Shown here one piece after another: positions 15,185 to 24,258 of a stretch of DNA of 64,000 nt (the stretch's first letter is position 1; every line of letters begins with the position of its first letter). Location: the NCBI GenBank assembly GCA_003132665.1, contig PKYN01000002.1:62001-126000 (forward strand), given 5' to 3'. The stretch is from Actinomycetota bacterium. Its GTDB lineage: Bacteria; Actinomycetota; Thermoleophilia; Gaiellales; Gaiellaceae. The notes beneath the pieces are model-generated. The model was not told the origin of the DNA, did no database searches, and was given only the letters and a program-made list of their open reading frames with translations. The translations under genes and the position numbers were made by a program.

Positions 15185-16218
15185 CAGAGCTCCTCCTCGG
15201 GCTCCGGCGCGCGGACGAGCTCGATGCGCTCGAGTATCCGCTCGCTCTGGACGATTCCCAGCGCCCCGCGCCGGTCCTGCCCGGCCACGATGCGGCGCAG
15301 CTCGCGCGCCGGCTGAAGCTCGCTCGCCTTGTGCCGCGGCAGCGGCAGGGGCGCCTTGCCGCGGCGGTAGAGGCGTAGCGCAAGCGGGATCTTGGTGACC
15401 GAGACGGCGATGCCGAGCGTCTTCACGACCAGCTCGCTCTCGCGCAGCCAGCCGGTGGTGCGCGCCGAGGTGACGAACCAGCGCGCGTGCCTTGCGCCCC
15501 GGTCGCGCGTGACGCCGGCCGCGAAGGCCTCGGCACCGAGCTTGGCGATCGCGTCGCGCGGATCGACTCCCTTGGGGCAGCGCTCGTTGCAGAGGTAGCA
15601 GCGCGTGCACTCCCAGATGCCGTGCTCGCCGCTGAGCCTCTTCAAACGCGGCGCGTTCTCTTGCTCGCGCGGGTCGCCGACGAGGCGCCAGGCCTTGGCC
15701 AGAGCGTGCGGGCCGAGAAATTCAGGGCTCACCGTCATCGCATCGCATTCCGAGACGCAGGCGCCGCAGTTGATGCAGAGCGCCTCCTTGCGCACGGCCT
15801 CGAGCCGCGCGGGTGAAACGACCGTCTCGCGCCCGTCGCCGGGGGCTTCTGAGGTCGGCCGCAAGAACGGCTCCACGGCGCGCATCTTCTGCCACATCGG
15901 CTCCATCTCGACGACCAGGTCGCGCACGACGGGCAGATTCCCGATCGGAGCGATGATCGGAATGCGGCCCCCAGCCACCAGCTCGGCCGCAGGAGTGCGG
16001 CAGGCGAGCGCCGTCCGCCCGTCGATTCTCACGGCGCAGGAACCGCAGATTCCCTCGCGACAGCTGCGGCGAAAGGCAAGCGTGCCGTCCAGCTCGTCCT
16101 TGATCTGCTCCAGGCAGTCGAGCAGGGTTGCCTCGCGGCGCGCCTCGAGCTCGTACAGCTGCAGCCTCGTCTCACCCGAGGCAGGATCCGAGCGCTGGAT
16201 CTGAAGCCGGATCTGCAT
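15184..16218 (-). CDS. sdhB: Succinate dehydrogenase/fumarate reductase iron-sulfur subunit
   Basis: Carries electrons from the flavin to quinone. The plant-type [2Fe-2S] motif is CREGICGSC...C. A ferredoxin-like pair follows: CINCGACVSEC, and CTRCYLCNERCPKG after a spacer. At 344 aa it is about 100 residues longer than E. coli SdhB; the extra C-terminal part (after about residue 235) is basic and helical with no recognised domain. A candidate SD lies before ATG at 16218. It is followed directly by sdhE and separated from sdhA by 331 bp with tandem hairpins. Confidence 0.94.
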   Translation of the reverse strand: MQIRLQIQRSDPASGETRLQLYELEARREATLLDCLEQIKDELDGTLAFRRSCREGICGSCAVRIDGRTALACRTPAAELVAGGRIPIIAPIGNLPVVRDLVVEMEPMWQKMRAVEPFLRPTSEAPGDGRETVVSPARLEAVRKEALCINCGACVSECDAMTVSPEFLGPHALAKAWRLVGDPREQENAPRLKRLSGEHGIWECTRCYLCNERCPKGVDPRDAIAKLGAEAFAAGVTRDRGARHARWFVTSARTTGWLRESELVVKTLGIAVSVTKIPLALRLYRRGKAPLPLPRHKASELQPARELRRIVAGQDRRGALGIVQSERILERIELVRAPEPEEEL

Positions 16219-16338
16219 CAGTGGTCTCCGCCGTGAGCACGGCCTTGCTCTGCCGAGCGAAAACCGAGTAGGCCTAGGGAGCTCGGCTGGGGACGGAGGG
16301 GCGCCGGATGAGTGCGAGATCGTGGTGCGAGGCTAGGA

Positions 16339-16497
16339 CGCAGGGCGCATTCGTATCGGTCAGAGATACGGATGCGCCCGAGGACAACGTCCTCGGGCCG
16401 CGAGATCGTGCTCAGCCGGTGCTTCTCTGTTTCTAGCCGAGCTCTCATGCAGGGAGCATTCGTATCTATCGAGATACGGATGCGACTGAGGACAACG
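16339..16497 (-). repeat. Two tandem hairpin repeats between sdhA and sdhB
   Basis: Units at 16339-16389 and 16448-16497 (109-bp period) share GCAGGG(C/A)GCATTCGTATC, then GAGATACGGATGCG and GAGGACAACG. Each folds into an 11-13 bp hairpin built on CATTCGTATC/GATACGGATG. GCGAGATCGTG also recurs, at about 16313 and 16401. The first unit is followed by a second palindrome CGAGGACAACGTCCTCGG. The remaining parts of the 16219-16549 gap show no ORF or known motif. The position inside a probable sdh transcript suggests RNA processing or stability control, or a mobile repeat. Confidence 0.75.
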
Positions 16498-16549
16498 GCA
16501 TGCGAAGGCTTGCAGCCGGGAGAGCTGGGCGTGTTTGCGGCGGCGGCCA

Positions 16550-18235
16550 CTAGTACGTCCGCCGTTGCGGCTGCCACTTGGTGATCGTCACGGGCTTCCA
16601 GGAGAGGTCGAGCCAGTCGTTCGACCAGCGCACGAGCGAGTGCTTGAGAAAGTTCTGGTCGTCGCGCTCGGGGTAGTCGTCGGGCCGCGCATGGGCGCCG
16701 CGGCTCTCGCGCCGCTCCAGCCCGGCGCTGACCATGCAGACGGCCAGATCGAGCTGGAAGCCGAGCTCCAGGGCCTGGGTGAGGTCGCTGTTCCAGACCG
16801 TGCCCTTGTCCTCGACGAGCACCCGCTGGTAGCGCTCGCGCAGGTCTTCCAGCAGCTCCAGCTGGCGATGCATCCTCCGCTCCTCGCGGAACACGCCGAA
16901 GTTCTCGTGCATCGAGGCGCCGAGCTCGTCGCGAATCGCCTTCGGTCGCTCGCCCTCGCGGCGCTCGAGCAGCTTTGCAATCTCCCGCTCGTCGCCCGAG
17001 CGTGCGGACGGCTCGAGCTCGCGGCTGCCGCTCGTTCCGAGCGCCTGCTCGGCCGCTGCGCGCCCCGCCCGCCGCCCGAACACGATCGTCTCCATCAGCG
17101 AGTTGCCGCCGAGCCGGTTGGCGCCGTGCAGCGAGACGCAGGCCACCTCGCCCGCCGCGAAGACGTTCGCGATCTCCGTGCGCCCGTCGACGTCGGTGGC
17201 CACGCCGCCCATGTGGTAGTGGGCGCCCGGCCGCACCGGGAGCGGCCGCTCGAGCGGATCTAGACGTGCGTAGGTGAGAGCGAGGTCGCGCGTGCCGTGG
17301 AAGCGCTCGAGCATCTTCTCGCGCCCGAAGTGGCGCATGTCGAGGAGTAGCGCTCCGTCGACCGAGCGTCCCTCGTCGATCTCGGTCTGCTCGCCGCGCG
17401 AGACGACGTCGCGGCTGGCCAGCTCCATCGCCTCGGGCGCGTAGCGGCTCATGAAGCGCTCACCCTCCGAGTTGAGCAGCAGGCCGCCCTCGCCGCGCAC
17501 CGCCTCGGTCACCAGCAGCCCGCTCGGGAAGAGCGTCGTCGGGTGGAACTGCACGAACTCCAGATCCTCGAGCGGCAGCCCGGCGCGCAACGCCATCGCC
17601 ATGCCGTCGGCGGTGCAGGCGTGCGCGTTCGTCGAGCCGTGGTAGACGCGCCCCGAGCCGCCGGTGGCCAGGATCACCGCCTTGGCCGCGAGCGCCTTCA
17701 CGCCTCCGCGCGCCAGATCCCAGGCCAGCACGCCCTGGCAGCCCCCGTCGCCGACAACCAGGCGCCAAGCGAAGTACTCCTCGTAAACGCGGATGCCGCG
17801 CGCGAGCAGCTGCTCGTACAGAAGCTGCAGCAGCACATGACCGGTGACGTCGGCGGCATGGACGGTGCGCGAGACACCGGCGCCGCCGAAGGGTCGCTGC
17901 GCCAGTCTTCCCTCGGCGTCTCGGTCGAACAGGGCGCCCCAGCGCTCGAGCTGGTAGATGTCGCCGGGCGCCTCGGCGCAGAACAGCTCGATCGCGTCCT
18001 GGTCGCCGAGGTAGTCCGAGCCCTTGACCGTGTCGGCGGCGTGCTGGTCGGGACTGTCGGCGCCGGCGTTTCCGAGCGCCGCGTTGATGCCGCCGCGGGC
18101 GGCGCCGGAATGGCTGCGGGTCGGATGCAGCTTGGACACCAGCGCAACCTCGGCGCCCGCGTCGTGCGCCTCGATCGCGGCGCGCATGCCCGCGCAGCCC
18201 GCGCCAACAACCAGCACGTCGTGAGAGGTCTCCAC
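16550..18235 (-). CDS. sdhA: Succinate dehydrogenase/fumarate reductase flavoprotein subunit
   Basis: FAD enzyme oxidising succinate to fumarate. The protein shows the dinucleotide motif [14 protein letters not shown], then [13 protein letters not shown] with the His (H42) that binds FAD covalently. The active-site block [13 protein letters not shown] is followed by [31 protein letters not shown] and a C-terminal cap. I chose GTG at 18235, just before the Rossmann strand; the frame is open to an ATG at 18364, but those residues are not SdhA-like. About 561 aa. It is the first gene of the sdh unit. Confidence 0.94.
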   Translation of the reverse strand: METSHDVLVVGAGCAGMRAAIEAHDAGAEVALVSKLHPTRSHSGAARGGINAALGNAGADSPDQHAADTVKGSDYLGDQDAIELFCAEAPGDIYQLERWGALFDRDAEGRLAQRPFGGAGVSRTVHAADVTGHVLLQLLYEQLLARGIRVYEEYFAWRLVVGDGGCQGVLAWDLARGGVKALAAKAVILATGGSGRVYHGSTNAHACTADGMAMALRAGLPLEDLEFVQFHPTTLFPSGLLVTEAVRGEGGLLLNSEGERFMSRYAPEAMELASRDVVSRGEQTEIDEGRSVDGALLLDMRHFGREKMLERFHGTRDLALTYARLDPLERPLPVRPGAHYHMGGVATDVDGRTEIANVFAAGEVACVSLHGANRLGGNSLMETIVFGRRAGRAAAEQALGTSGSRELEPSARSGDEREIAKLLERREGERPKAIRDELGASMHENFGVFREERRMHRQLELLEDLRERYQRVLVEDKGTVWNSDLTQALELGFQLDLAVCMVSAGLERRESRGAHARPDDYPERDDQNFLKHSLVRWSNDWLDLSWKPVTITKWQPQRRTY

Positions 18236-18484
18236 GTCGAGAGACCGTACACAATCGCCTCTCGAAGGAGTCCCGGGGAGCGCAGGCCTTTCTCGTGCCG
18301 TCCGCGGCCGCTGTTGATATAAAGGGGACTTCCTTCGGGAGCGAGGCAGGCAGAAAGCGGGCAACCGCCGGCCGCTTCAGTTACCGCGAAGGAGTATTCG
18401 GGTATCCGAACGCGACCGAGAGGTCGAATTCAACACAAGCCCGCGACCGTCAGGCTCTGGCGGCCGGCTAGAAAGAGGGGGCAA

Positions 18485-20020
18485 GTGGCCAGCAAAGCGT
18501 TTCAACTACCTCCAGCTCGTAAGCTGATCGACAATCCGACTCCCGCCGAGCTCAAGCAGCTCGCCGCGAAGATGCCGAACGCACGCCAGACGCGCTACGG
18601 CAACCTGAACGTCCAGACGCGAGTCGTCGCCCGCTCCAAGGGCTCGACCTTCCTGGTCATGGACGAGCCGGACGGACAGAACCAATCGATCCCGCACAGC
18701 AAGGCAGTTGAGCTGGCCAAGCGACAGGACGACTACATCGCCGGCGCCGAGATGGTGCTGATCGACGGCTGGATCGGCAATCACCCCGACTTCCGCACCC
18801 GCGCCCGCCTGTACATCGAGGCCGCGAACGCCAACATCGCCGCCATGCAGCAGCAGCTCTACTACCACGGCAACGAGGAGACGGCCGAGCCCGAGCTGAC
18901 CGTCGTCTACACGCCCAACCTGACCGCACCGGGCTTCCCCGACGACCGCCTGATCATGGTCGACGTCGAGGCCGGCGTCACACGCGTCCTCAACTCCGAC
19001 TACTTCGGCGAGTCGAAGAAGGGCGGCCTGAGAATGTGGAACCGGCGCGTCTTCGACGCCGGCGGCCTGGCGCTGCACGCAGGCTGCAAGATGATCCCGA
19101 CGGGTAGCGGAGCCAAGATCGGCCTGATCGTCGGGCTCTCGGGCACCGGCAAGACCACTACCACCTTCACGCGCCAGAACAACTCGCTGCCGATCCAGGA
19201 CGACTTCGTGGCCTGGATGCCGGGCGGACGCGTCTACGCCACCGAGCGCGGCTGCTTCGCCAAGACCTTCGCCCTCTCCAAGGAAGACGAGCCGACCATC
19301 TACGGCGCCGTCACCCGGCCCGAGGCCTACCTCGAGAACGTGTCGCAAGACGACGAGGGCGAGCTCGACTTCTTCGACACGTCCTACACGAAGAACGGCC
19401 GCGGAACCTTCACCTTCGACTCGATCGAGTCGGCCGCGCAGATACCGATCGAGCACGCCGACTTCCTGCTCATCCTGAACCGAAACGAAGGCGTGATCCC
19501 GGCCGTCGCCAAGCTCGAAGGAGCACAGGCCGCCGCCTACTTCATGCTCGGCGAGACGAAGGGCACGAGCGCCGGCGGCGCCGACGAGGCCGGCAAGTTC
19601 TTGCGCGTCCCGGGCACCAACCCGTTCTTCCCGCTGCCCCACAACAAGCAGGGCAATCGCTTCCTCGAGCTGCTCTCGAGCCACCCGCTCGAGGTCTACC
19701 TGATGAGCACCGGCCGCGTCGGCGGCCCCGAGGACGACGAGCGTTCGAAGAAGGTGCGCATCCCCCACTCCTCGGCGATCGTCAAGGGCATCGCGGAGGG
19801 CACGATCGAGTGGGAGACCGACCCCGACTTCGGCTACCTGGTCGCCGCAGCGGTGCCGGGCATCGACGACATCGAGCTACTGCAGCCGAAGCGCCTCTAC
19901 GAGCGCACCGGCCGCGCAGCCGAATACGCCGAGATCGTGGCCGGGCTCAAGGCCGACCGCGCCGAGTTCCTGGCCAAGTTCCCGAGCCTGAGTGAGGAGA
20001 TCGTCGCCGCCGTCCGTTAG
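18485..20020 (+). CDS. pckA: Phosphoenolpyruvate carboxykinase (ATP)
   Basis: Converts oxaloacetate and ATP to PEP, the entry to gluconeogenesis. The kinase-1a P-loop is IVGLSGTGKTTTTF and the metal/substrate site is QDDFVAWMPGGRVYATERGCFAKTF. The oxaloacetate-site Arg lies in TRYGNLNVQTRVVARSKGS. It is of the ATP-dependent type, not the GTP type common in many actinobacteria. The length is 511 aa. GTG start with a strong AAAGAGGGGG Shine-Dalgarno. The leader holds two small hairpins (TTCGG/CCGAA near 18398, CGACC/GGTCG near 18409) of unknown role. It is divergent from sdhA. Confidence 0.95.
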   Translation: MASKAFQLPPARKLIDNPTPAELKQLAAKMPNARQTRYGNLNVQTRVVARSKGSTFLVMDEPDGQNQSIPHSKAVELAKRQDDYIAGAEMVLIDGWIGNHPDFRTRARLYIEAANANIAAMQQQLYYHGNEETAEPELTVVYTPNLTAPGFPDDRLIMVDVEAGVTRVLNSDYFGESKKGGLRMWNRRVFDAGGLALHAGCKMIPTGSGAKIGLIVGLSGTGKTTTTFTRQNNSLPIQDDFVAWMPGGRVYATERGCFAKTFALSKEDEPTIYGAVTRPEAYLENVSQDDEGELDFFDTSYTKNGRGTFTFDSIESAAQIPIEHADFLLILNRNEGVIPAVAKLEGAQAAAYFMLGETKGTSAGGADEAGKFLRVPGTNPFFPLPHNKQGNRFLELLSSHPLEVYLMSTGRVGGPEDDERSKKVRIPHSSAIVKGIAEGTIEWETDPDFGYLVAAAVPGIDDIELLQPKRLYERTGRAAEYAEIVAGLKADRAEFLAKFPSLSEEIVAAVR

Positions 20021-20100
20021 GACGCGTCCTCTAGGACGCGTTCGCTAGCGAGCGGGCTTCAACCGAGGAAGGGCCGGCCTCGATCTCAGGGGGGTCGAAG

Positions 20101-22200
20101 CTACGAAGACCTGAGGCTCGCGCGGTTGTTGGCGAGGCTGGACTCAGCGAGCTCACCGGATGCCGAAGCGTTCGTCTTGGCTCCGCTGGGGTGCTTCACC
20201 ACGAGCTTCACGCGTACGGTCTTCTTCGCCCCAAGGGTGCCGAACGAGCAGGTCACTCGCCGTTTGACGAGCTTGCAACTACCACCGCCGGCCGAGACGC
20301 TCTTGACGCCCGACGCCGCGGGCAGCGCGATTCGTAGTTTCACATTGGTGTCCGCGGCGAGACCGCGGTTGCTGAGCGTGATGACGAGCGAATCGAGGTG
20401 AAGGCGGCCATTATGGCGAGACGCTGTCCTGGCCAGGCCCACCTTCAGATCGGGCTTCGATGTCGCGTTCGATCTCACTTTCGACGCAACTTCCACGGTC
20501 TTGGTAGCAGTCACGCTACCGCCTGCGCCCATCGCCGTGAGCGTGACCTCATGAACGCCGGTAGCGGTGAACGTGTGCTGCGGCGATTCTTCTCCCGATA
20601 GGGGCGTTCGATCGCCGAACGACCAGAGGTAGGAAGCGGCATGCGATGAGCTGTTCGTGAACGTCACGGTCAGCGGCGCCGAGCCCGAACTCCTGCTGAC
20701 CTTGAAGGACGCTGTGGGAGGAGTCGGAGTGACCGGTTTTACGGTGATGGTCGCGGACGCGATCGTGCTCTCCCCCGGCGACCTGATTGCCAGGAGGGTG
20801 ACGTTGAATGTCCCGGGGTTGTTGTAGACGTGAACGGGCGAGACTTCGGTCGAGGTCGTTCCATCGCCGAACTTCCAAGCGTAGGACGACGCGTTGACCG
20901 AGGTGTTGTGGAAGACCACGCCAAGCGGTGCGACTCCCGCCGAGATGTCCGGCGTAAAGGATGCCTTCGGGCCCGGGGGCGCCAGCGCGACCGCCTGGAG
21001 CGCAGAGACGGCGTTGATAAAGCCGTAAACCGAGTTCCCCTCTCCCCAGACGGGTGGGCGCGGACTCGCCGTCTGCTCGATCGCGTTCGTAACGCTAAAG
21101 GCCGAGGCCGAAGGGTTGTAAGAGCGAGCGAGGCCCGCCAGTCCGGCGACGAAGGGGGCGGCGGCCGACGTCCCGCAGAACTCGGAAGGCGTTAGGTAGT
21201 AGCTGACGCCGGGGTCACCCAGGTTGTAATAGAGGCTATCCGGACGGACGATGTCGCTCAGGTGGGTCGTGTTCGTACAACCGGGCGCGTCGACCATGAC
21301 CCATGAGCCCCAGTTTGAGAAGTCGTAGTAAGAGTCGAATTCGTCGACCGCACCAACCGAGAGCACGCCGGGGTAGGCGGCCGGGTATGAGGGAACCTGC
21401 CACTGGTGGTCGTTTCCCGCCGCGGCAACGACCACAACGCCGCGATTCTGCGCGTAGGTGACAGCGTCGGCCATGGTTTGCGAGCCGCCCGGCCCGCCGA
21501 GCGACAGGTTGAGCACTTCGGCTCCATGATCGACTGCCCAGACGATGCCGGCTACGACCGCGGACTCCGTACCTAAACCCGTGCTGTCAAGCACCTTGAC
21601 CGGCATGATCTGGCAGCCCCAGCAAGTGCCGGTAATGCCGAGACCGTTGTTCCCCTGCCCTGCGACGATTCCCGCCACGGCCGTTCCGTGTCCTTCGTCG
21701 TCACGCGGATCGCTGTCGTTGTTCACGAAATCGAAACCCGGAACGAGCGTCCCCAGATCCGGGTGATTCGGCTGAACGCCGGTGTCTATGACCGCCACGA
21801 TGGTGCTCGGGCTTCCCGTCGTGAGCGACCAGGCAGCCGGGAATAGCGGATTGGCGATCGGCCAGCTCGAAGAGTCGAGGTACGGATCGTTGACGGTGAC
21901 GTCGTAGGCGTGAACCGATCCATTCGTCTCCGCGTATTCGACGCCGGGCAGGCGCTCGAGCGCCGTCAGCACCGCATCCTCCTTAGCCAGCGGAACGCTC
22001 ACGACCGCAGTCCCAAGCCGAGAAATGGTGGATGTCCTGCGACCGCCGATGCCCGCGATCAGCGCATTCTGCGCCGCGGCGTTCGTGTTCGCCTTGAAGT
22101 GGACGAGAACGCTCGTCGTCGGCTCTGCCGAGGCGACCTGGAGCGTCGCGGCGGGCACGACCAGCGCGGTGACGATCAGGAGGAGTAGCTTTCGTCGCAT
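20101..22200 (-). CDS. Secreted subtilisin-like serine protease (S8) with two PKD domains
   Basis: Signal peptide 1-25 (ends VASA), then an inhibitor I9-like propeptide (about 28-100). The S8 catalytic domain has Asp139 (VIDTGV), His171 (GHGTAVAG) and Ser345 (CGTSAAAPF). Two PKD domains (about 418-488 and 495-572, each with a WxFGD motif) and a C-terminal DUF11/CARDB-like beta domain (about 585-690) follow. At 699 aa it is probably released to degrade proteins outside the cell. The 116-bp leader contains GATAGGCAAAAAAGCGCCG and a GCGCCG/CGGCGC hairpin but no clear Shine-Dalgarno. Confidence 0.94.
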   Translation of the reverse strand: MRRKLLLLIVTALVVPAATLQVASAEPTTSVLVHFKANTNAAAQNALIAGIGGRRTSTISRLGTAVVSVPLAKEDAVLTALERLPGVEYAETNGSVHAYDVTVNDPYLDSSSWPIANPLFPAAWSLTTGSPSTIVAVIDTGVQPNHPDLGTLVPGFDFVNNDSDPRDDEGHGTAVAGIVAGQGNNGLGITGTCWGCQIMPVKVLDSTGLGTESAVVAGIVWAVDHGAEVLNLSLGGPGGSQTMADAVTYAQNRGVVVVAAAGNDHQWQVPSYPAAYPGVLSVGAVDEFDSYYDFSNWGSWVMVDAPGCTNTTHLSDIVRPDSLYYNLGDPGVSYYLTPSEFCGTSAAAPFVAGLAGLARSYNPSASAFSVTNAIEQTASPRPPVWGEGNSVYGFINAVSALQAVALAPPGPKASFTPDISAGVAPLGVVFHNTSVNASSYAWKFGDGTTSTEVSPVHVYNNPGTFNVTLLAIRSPGESTIASATITVKPVTPTPPTASFKVSRSSGSAPLTVTFTNSSSHAASYLWSFGDRTPLSGEESPQHTFTATGVHEVTLTAMGAGGSVTATKTVEVASKVRSNATSKPDLKVGLARTASRHNGRLHLDSLVITLSNRGLAADTNVKLRIALPAASGVKSVSAGGGSCKLVKRRVTCSFGTLGAKKTVRVKLVVKHPSGAKTNASASGELAESSLANNRASLRSS

Positions 22201-22316
22201 GGGGGATGGAGGCGCCGTGCGATCGGCGCTTTTTTGCCTATCGGTACTAATTCCTCAGCGAGGCACCCCCCTTTGGGTGATACGCGGATCCCCCCAGCAC
22301 AGAGGGAAGAGCGCGA

Positions 22317-23075
22317 TCAGCCGCAGCCGGCGGGCGAGCGCCCGAGGTAGCGCAGGACGCCGCGACACACGCCGACGGCGGCCTTCTGCTGGCCGGAACT
22401 GCTGCTCAGCACGCGATCTTCGCCGGGATTGGTGAGAAAGCCGAGCTCGGGCAGGATCGCCGGCACGTTCGACCAGTTGAAGCCGGTCATGTCGGAGCGC
22501 GGATCGAGGCCGCGGTTGGGGAAGCCGAGCGAACGCACCAGCTCGGCCTGGACGAGCGTCGCCAGCCTCAGGCTCGGCTTGTAGATGTCGTCGGTCCAGC
22601 CGCGGTGATAAACGGGATAGAGGGTGTGGGTGCCGGTCATCCCTGAGGTGGAGCCGTCGCAGTGGATGCGCACGAGCGCGGCGGCGTGCAGCCGGTTGGC
22701 GAGCTCGGCGCGAGCGACGTTTCCCTCCGAGACGTGGCTCGTCGTGGTGCGCGTCATCGCGACGCGGATTCCGGCGCCCTTGAGCAACGCCGCGAGGCGC
22801 TTGGAGACGGCGAGGTTGATGACCGACTCCGGGTTATGCGAGACGACGCCACTGGTGCCGCCGCCGTCCTTGATCTTCCTGGTGCTCGAGCCCGGCCCGA
22901 TCGGCTCGGTCGCGGAGTTCGCGTAGCGATCATGTCCCGGGTCGATCACGACGAGCGGGTGCCCGGCCGCGCTGCCGGGTGAGCTGGAGCTCGCAAACAT
23001 CACCGCAGCGATCAGCGATACGACGAGCACTGGAAGGACCTTGGCCAGGAAGGTGCCGCGCGACATCCCAGGCAT
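22317..23075 (-). CDS. N-acetylmuramoyl-L-alanine amidase (Amidase_3), exported
   Basis: Cleaves the lactyl amide between MurNAc and the stem peptide. An N-terminal transmembrane/signal segment (KVLPVLVVSLIAAVMF) is followed by the zinc amidase fold. VVIDPGHDRYAN carries the first His, a glutamate lies in the ESVINLAVSKRLAALL helix, HAAALVRIHCDGS has the second His, and LPELGFLTNPGED has the catalytic Glu. Alternative ATGs at 23075 and 23066 are equally good; upstream of them the frame runs into a repeat. No cell-wall-binding domain is visible. Confidence 0.88.
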   Translation of the reverse strand: MPGMSRGTFLAKVLPVLVVSLIAAVMFASSSSPGSAAGHPLVVIDPGHDRYANSATEPIGPGSSTRKIKDGGGTSGVVSHNPESVINLAVSKRLAALLKGAGIRVAMTRTTTSHVSEGNVARAELANRLHAAALVRIHCDGSTSGMTGTHTLYPVYHRGWTDDIYKPSLRLATLVQAELVRSLGFPNRGLDPRSDMTGFNWSNVPAILPELGFLTNPGEDRVLSSSSGQQKAAVGVCRGVLRYLGRSPAGCG

Positions 23076-23156
23076 GGTACGTGGCGCGCAGCCACTGCCG
23101 CTCCGGTGCAGCGTGGCTTGTGGTACCGCGGAGTGGCCGAGCTTCGTTCCTCCGGG

Positions 23157-23240
23157 CACTTCTCTCGTCGCCCGCCCCCCAAGCCACCCGCCCGCGGGGT
23201 CGTTTCACGTTACCGTCCCGTAGCGGCGGAAAACGCACCG
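23157..23240 (-). repeat. Start-proximal repeat, family 1, copy c
   Basis: CACTTCTCTCGTCGCCCGCC, CCACCCGCCCGCGGGGTCG, TTTCACGTTACCGTCCCGTAG and CGGAAAACGCACC match copies b and e. It lies 82 bp upstream of the amidase start codon and also within the upstream region of xerC on the other strand. Confidence 0.75.
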
Positions 23241-23314
23241 CAATGTGCCAAATCCGCACCAAATCCACCCAGCCTTGGGACGGGTTTTGCTTGCCAACGG
23301 CGAACCAGCAGGAG

Positions 23315-24163
23315 ATGGATCTGAACCGCAGCATCGACCGCTTTCTCGCCTCACCCTCCTTCTCGGCGGCGACCAGGCGCGCCTACCGAAGCGACTTGAA
23401 CGAGTTCGCCGATTTCCTGGCCCGCAAGGCGGCGACACTGGAGGCGGTGGATGGGCGTCTGCTCGCCCTCTACGCCGCCGAGCTCGGCGCCGCGCGCCCG
23501 GGACGGCAACCGAGCCGCCTGTCCGAGCGCACGATCGCGCGCAAGCTGGCGGCGGTGCGCGGACTGATCGGCTTCGCGCTCGGCTCGGCCCGCGTGCCCG
23601 AGCTGGCGCTGAAACCGCGCCGCTCGCTCCACCTGCCCGAAACGCCACGCGTAAGCGAGGTCGACGAGCTGCTCGCCGCGAGCGAGGGCAAGGGCCCGCT
23701 CGCACTGCGCAACCGCGCCCTGCTCGAGTTGGTCTACTCGGCCGGCCTGCGTAGCGCCGAGGCGGTCGGGCTCGACCTCGCCGACGTCGACTTCGAGAAC
23801 GAGACCGTGCACGTCCGCGGCAAGGGCGGCAAGGAACGAGTCGTTCCGCTCGGCGAGGAGGCGGCCGCCTGGACCGGTCGCTACCTCCACGACGCCCGGC
23901 CCAAGCTGGCGCGCGGGGCACAAAACGCGTTCTTCCTCTCCATCAGCGGCAGGCGACTCGATACCAGCACGCTCCGCCGTCTGGTCCGTCATCCGCACCG
24001 TTTGCGCCATGCCTTCGCCACGCACCTGCTCGAGGGCGGCGCCGACCTCAGGGTGATCCAGGAGCTGCTCGGGCACAGCTCGCTTTCGACCACTCAGGTG
24101 TACAGCCACGTCGACGCACGCCGGCTGCGACGGGTTTATGACCGGGCACACCCCAGGAGCTGA
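23315..24163 (+). CDS. xerC: Tyrosine recombinase XerC-like
   Basis: Site-specific recombinase that with XerD resolves chromosome dimers at dif. The N-terminal SAM-like domain is present. Catalytic residues: Arg in [10 protein letters not shown], Lys in [28 protein letters not shown] (H-x-x-R), [15 protein letters not shown] (His and Tyr nucleophile). Between strand [10 protein letters not shown] and HPHRLRH it is about 12 residues shorter than its neighbour XerD, lacking the helix usually ending in AGL. ATG at 23315 is preceded immediately by AGGAG; a TTG eight codons upstream is an alternative start. About 282 aa. Confidence 0.9.
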   Translation: MDLNRSIDRFLASPSFSAATRRAYRSDLNEFADFLARKAATLEAVDGRLLALYAAELGAARPGRQPSRLSERTIARKLAAVRGLIGFALGSARVPELALKPRRSLHLPETPRVSEVDELLAASEGKGPLALRNRALLELVYSAGLRSAEAVGLDLADVDFENETVHVRGKGGKERVVPLGEEAAAWTGRYLHDARPKLARGAQNAFFLSISGRRLDTSTLRRLVRHPHRLRHAFATHLLEGGADLRVIQELLGHSSLSTTQVYSHVDARRLRRVYDRAHPRS

Positions 24164-24227
24164 CGAATGTTCGCCGGCGTCTGATGGGTAACGTCGTCGA
24201 TTCGTATCGTCGCGCGGTCAGAAGAGA

Positions 24228-24255
24228 ACCGTTCTTCGCGGCGAACTAGAACGGT
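24228..24255 (+). promoter_or_regulatory. Inverted repeat at the xerD start, possible operator or RBS hairpin
   Basis: Perfect 8-bp arms ACCGTTCT (24228-24235) and AGAACGGT (24248-24255) lie three bases before the xerD ATG. In RNA the hairpin would enclose the position of the ribosome-binding site. As DNA it could be a repressor site. No known regulator motif fits exactly. Confidence 0.4.
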
Positions 24256-24258
24256 CCG

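Noticed and set aside
16312..16584. Open frames in the sdhA-sdhB gap
   Set aside because: They read through the tandem hairpins, giving repeated peptide segments that only mirror the DNA repeats.
22201..22316. c-di-GMP (GEMM) riboswitch upstream of the S8 protease
   Set aside because: GATAGGCAAA is reminiscent of the 5' block, but the GNRA tetraloop/receptor and ACGCAAAG block are missing.
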